Assembly (NCBI GenBank): GCA_003661385.1
Contig: QMWA01000011.1
Coordinates: 1-22,365, forward strand
DNA: 22,365 nt
Source: Thermoproteota archaeon
Lineage (GTDB): Archaea; Korarchaeota; Korarchaeia; B14-G2
Direction of reading: 5' to 3'
Shown piece after piece: positions 21,210-22,365 of the stretch. A program made the translations under genes and the position numbers. The notes under the pieces are model-generated. The model was not told the DNA's origin, searched no databases, and saw only the letters and a list, made by a program, of their open reading frames with translations. Position 1 is the first letter of the stretch, and each line of letters starts with the position of its first letter.

Positions 21210-22287
21210 GATAGCTGAGAAAATAGGAGAGATGATAGAGAGGGGAGAACCTCCTCTGCTTGAGTACCCACCAGCATCCACAAGCAACATAGAGTTCAGT
21301 GAACACGAGGGGTACAAGTTCGCACCCAAGTACTGGTCTAAGATACTTGGAAGCCACATCAAGAGCGTCAAGACGCTCGCAGGCGTGATATTCGCATTAG
21401 AAAGGTGCCTAGACCACATGAAAAGCGGGCTCACAATGACCAAGAGAGACTTCTACTACCTCCATAAAGTCGAGAAATTCAAGGGGACACTATTCCCATC
21501 AGATCAGAGAGAAACAGACACCAGAATAGTCCTACTAGAACTCATAACAGGCCTATCCAGAGAAATGCTCTCAATAACATCCGACCCAAGAGGAGAAGTC
21601 TATGGTGACATAACCCTAGTCGACAAAAGCGGGAACACCATAAAGCTCAACAAAGTAGGTGAAATGGGCTACGCTGTCCCACCAAACCCAGAGCACATAA
21701 AGTTCAAGGAGATAAACGTCAAAGCAGTGCTAGCAGTAGAGAAAGTAGGACCAGCAAAGAACATGATAGAGCTAAAGATCCCAGATGAGTATAACATCGC
21801 GATAGCAATGCTACATGGCCAGCCCTCAAGGAGCATGAGAAGATTCCTCAGAATGATCAGCGACAAAGGAGTCCCAATAGCAGTCCTAGTAGACCTATCA
21901 CCATGGAGCATCAGAATAGCATCCACCGTAATATACAACAGCATCCACTCAGCCCACATACCAGGGCTAGCAACCCCAACAGCCAAGTTCATAGGAATAC
22001 ACTCATCAGACGTTGAAGAAGGAGGGTTCTTCGAGAAGGTAAGCAAAGTAGCTCTCGAACCTCTAACGGAAGAAGACCTAAAGTGCGCCAAAGACAACCT
22101 CTCAATACCAAGCCTGATGGGAAAGACGTGGATAAGAGAAAACAAGTGGTTCCTAGAAAAGAAGAAGAAGGCAGAACTCGAGATTTTCAAGGCAATGATA
22201 AGAAAATCCTCAGAACTAAAGGACCTATACATCAGATACCTTAACATGAAGTTCGAGGAACATTTAAATCTAAGCTTGAAAGAGTAA
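21178..22287 (+). CDS. top6A: DNA topoisomerase VI subunit A, with an atypical Toprim motif
   Basis: A 369-residue Spo11-like DNA-cleaving subunit. The 5Y-CAP domain has the catalytic tyrosine motif KRDFYYLHK (Tyr93/Tyr94). In the Toprim domain the Glu is kept in AVLAVEK, and the glycine-loop region reads MLHGQPSRSMRRFLRM. The metal-binding D-x-D-P-W/Y-G motif, however, reads VDLSPWS (D239-L-S241), so the second Asp and the Gly are both Ser. LATPTAKFIGI downstream is typical. ATG at 21178 is chosen because GAGGTGA lies 6 bases ahead; GTG at 21172 is in frame. The gene is otherwise intact, of normal length and in the usual operon. The 3' end contains the tRNA-Glu TATA box. Confidence 0.95.
   Translation: MEKLTIEKIYEIAEKIGEMIERGEPPLLEYPPASTSNIEFSEHEGYKFAPKYWSKILGSHIKSVKTLAGVIFALERCLDHMKSGLTMTKRDFYYLHKVEKFKGTLFPSDQRETDTRIVLLELITGLSREMLSITSDPRGEVYGDITLVDKSGNTIKLNKVGEMGYAVPPNPEHIKFKEINVKAVLAVEKVGPAKNMIELKIPDEYNIAIAMLHGQPSRSMRRFLRMISDKGVPIAVLVDLSPWSIRIASTVIYNSIHSAHIPGLATPTAKFIGIHSSDVEEGGFFEKVSKVALEPLTEEDLKCAKDNLSIPSLMGKTWIRENKWFLEKKKKAELEIFKAMIRKSSELKDLYIRYLNMKFEEHLNLSLKE
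22261..22270 (+). promoter_or_regulatory. TATA-like box for tRNA-Glu inside the top6A 3' end
   Basis: CATTTAAATC, within the last codons of top6A, is centred about 30 bases before the first base of tRNA-Glu at 22296. Confidence 0.45.
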
Positions 22288-22295
22288 CCATAGGT

Positions 22296-22365
22296 GCTCC
22301 GGTAGTGTAGCCAGGCCAAGCACGGCGGCCTTTCGAGCCGCTAACGCGGGTTCAAATCCCGCCCG
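22296..22365 (+). tRNA. tRNA-Glu(UUC), cut by the window end
   Basis: The acceptor 5' strand is GCTCCGG (22296-22302). The D arm is GTGT...GCAC, and the anticodon arm GCGGC-CUUUCGA-GCCGC has anticodon UUC (22332-22334). The T arm is GCGGG/CCCGC around TTCAAAT. The window ends at position 68; the last three bases, CCG, match the start of the acceptor 3' strand. No intron is seen, unlike the other two tRNA genes here. Confidence 0.95.

Noticed and set aside
1-22365. CRISPR arrays, transposases, rRNA genes or prophage genes
   Set aside because: No repeat-spacer pattern, transposase, terminal inverted repeats, rRNA segment or phage protein was found on either strand.

Overview
The window reads as a chromosomal segment of a thermophilic archaeon. 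It carries archaeal translation factors (aIF2-beta, aIF1A), RIO1 kinase, a Dim2/Pno1-like KH protein, both subunits of DNA topoisomerase VI, RadA, CDP-archaeol synthase, a two-subunit aconitase-X-type enzyme of the archaeal mevalonate pathway, and tRNA genes interrupted by bulge-helix-bulge (BHB) introns. An FtsZ gene together with RPA-like, topo VI and intron-rich tRNA genes, plus a tRNA-Ile with a UAU anticodon, points to a deep TACK-type lineage such as Korarchaeota. That assignment is inference, because no 16S or marker search could be run. The window is densely coded, with short gaps, many overlapping stops and starts, frequent GTG/TTG starts and several nearly leaderless genes.

Layout. 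1-1008 (+): the tail of an unknown gene, a basic hypothetical protein and a PRC-barrel protein. 1002-6368 (-): a co-directional run in transcription order of a RecA/RadB-like protein without a Walker A motif, carS, radA, gcvH, the aconitase-X large subunit (with a predicted 29-nt mRNA intron), the small subunit and an HD-domain phosphohydrolase. 6411-7523 (+): an ATP-NAD kinase family protein. 7566-7702 (+): tRNA-Ile(UAU) with two introns. 7783-11041: a glycan or lipid-carrier module with a DUF354 glycosyltransferase-like protein, a small membrane protein, and two divergent polyprenyl-phosphate sugar-1-phosphate transferases sharing a symmetric promoter. 11080-11165 (+): tRNA-Gln(UUG) with a 12-nt intron. 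11163-15355 (-): gcvPB, gcvPA and a MiaB-family methylthiotransferase. 15681-22287 (+): ftsZ, an RPA32-like protein, aIF2-beta, aIF1A, RIO1, the KH protein, top6B and top6A. 22296-22365 (+): tRNA-Glu(UUC), cut by the window edge.

The most important result is in the aconitase-X large-subunit gene. Its conserved N-terminus lies in a different frame from the rest of the protein. The two parts are separated by a perfect BHB fold whose canonical cuts remove 29 nt, restore the frame and recreate a conserved family motif. Together with three BHB introns in two tRNA genes, two of them at non-canonical positions, this suggests that a broad-specificity splicing endonuclease also acts on a protein-coding mRNA here. 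Other notable points are a topo VI A subunit whose Toprim DxD reads D-L-S, a RecA-fold paralog without a P-loop next to radA, direct AUA decoding by tRNA-Ile(UAU), a RIO1 gene whose conserved N-terminus has no standard start codon, and a palindromic bidirectional promoter.
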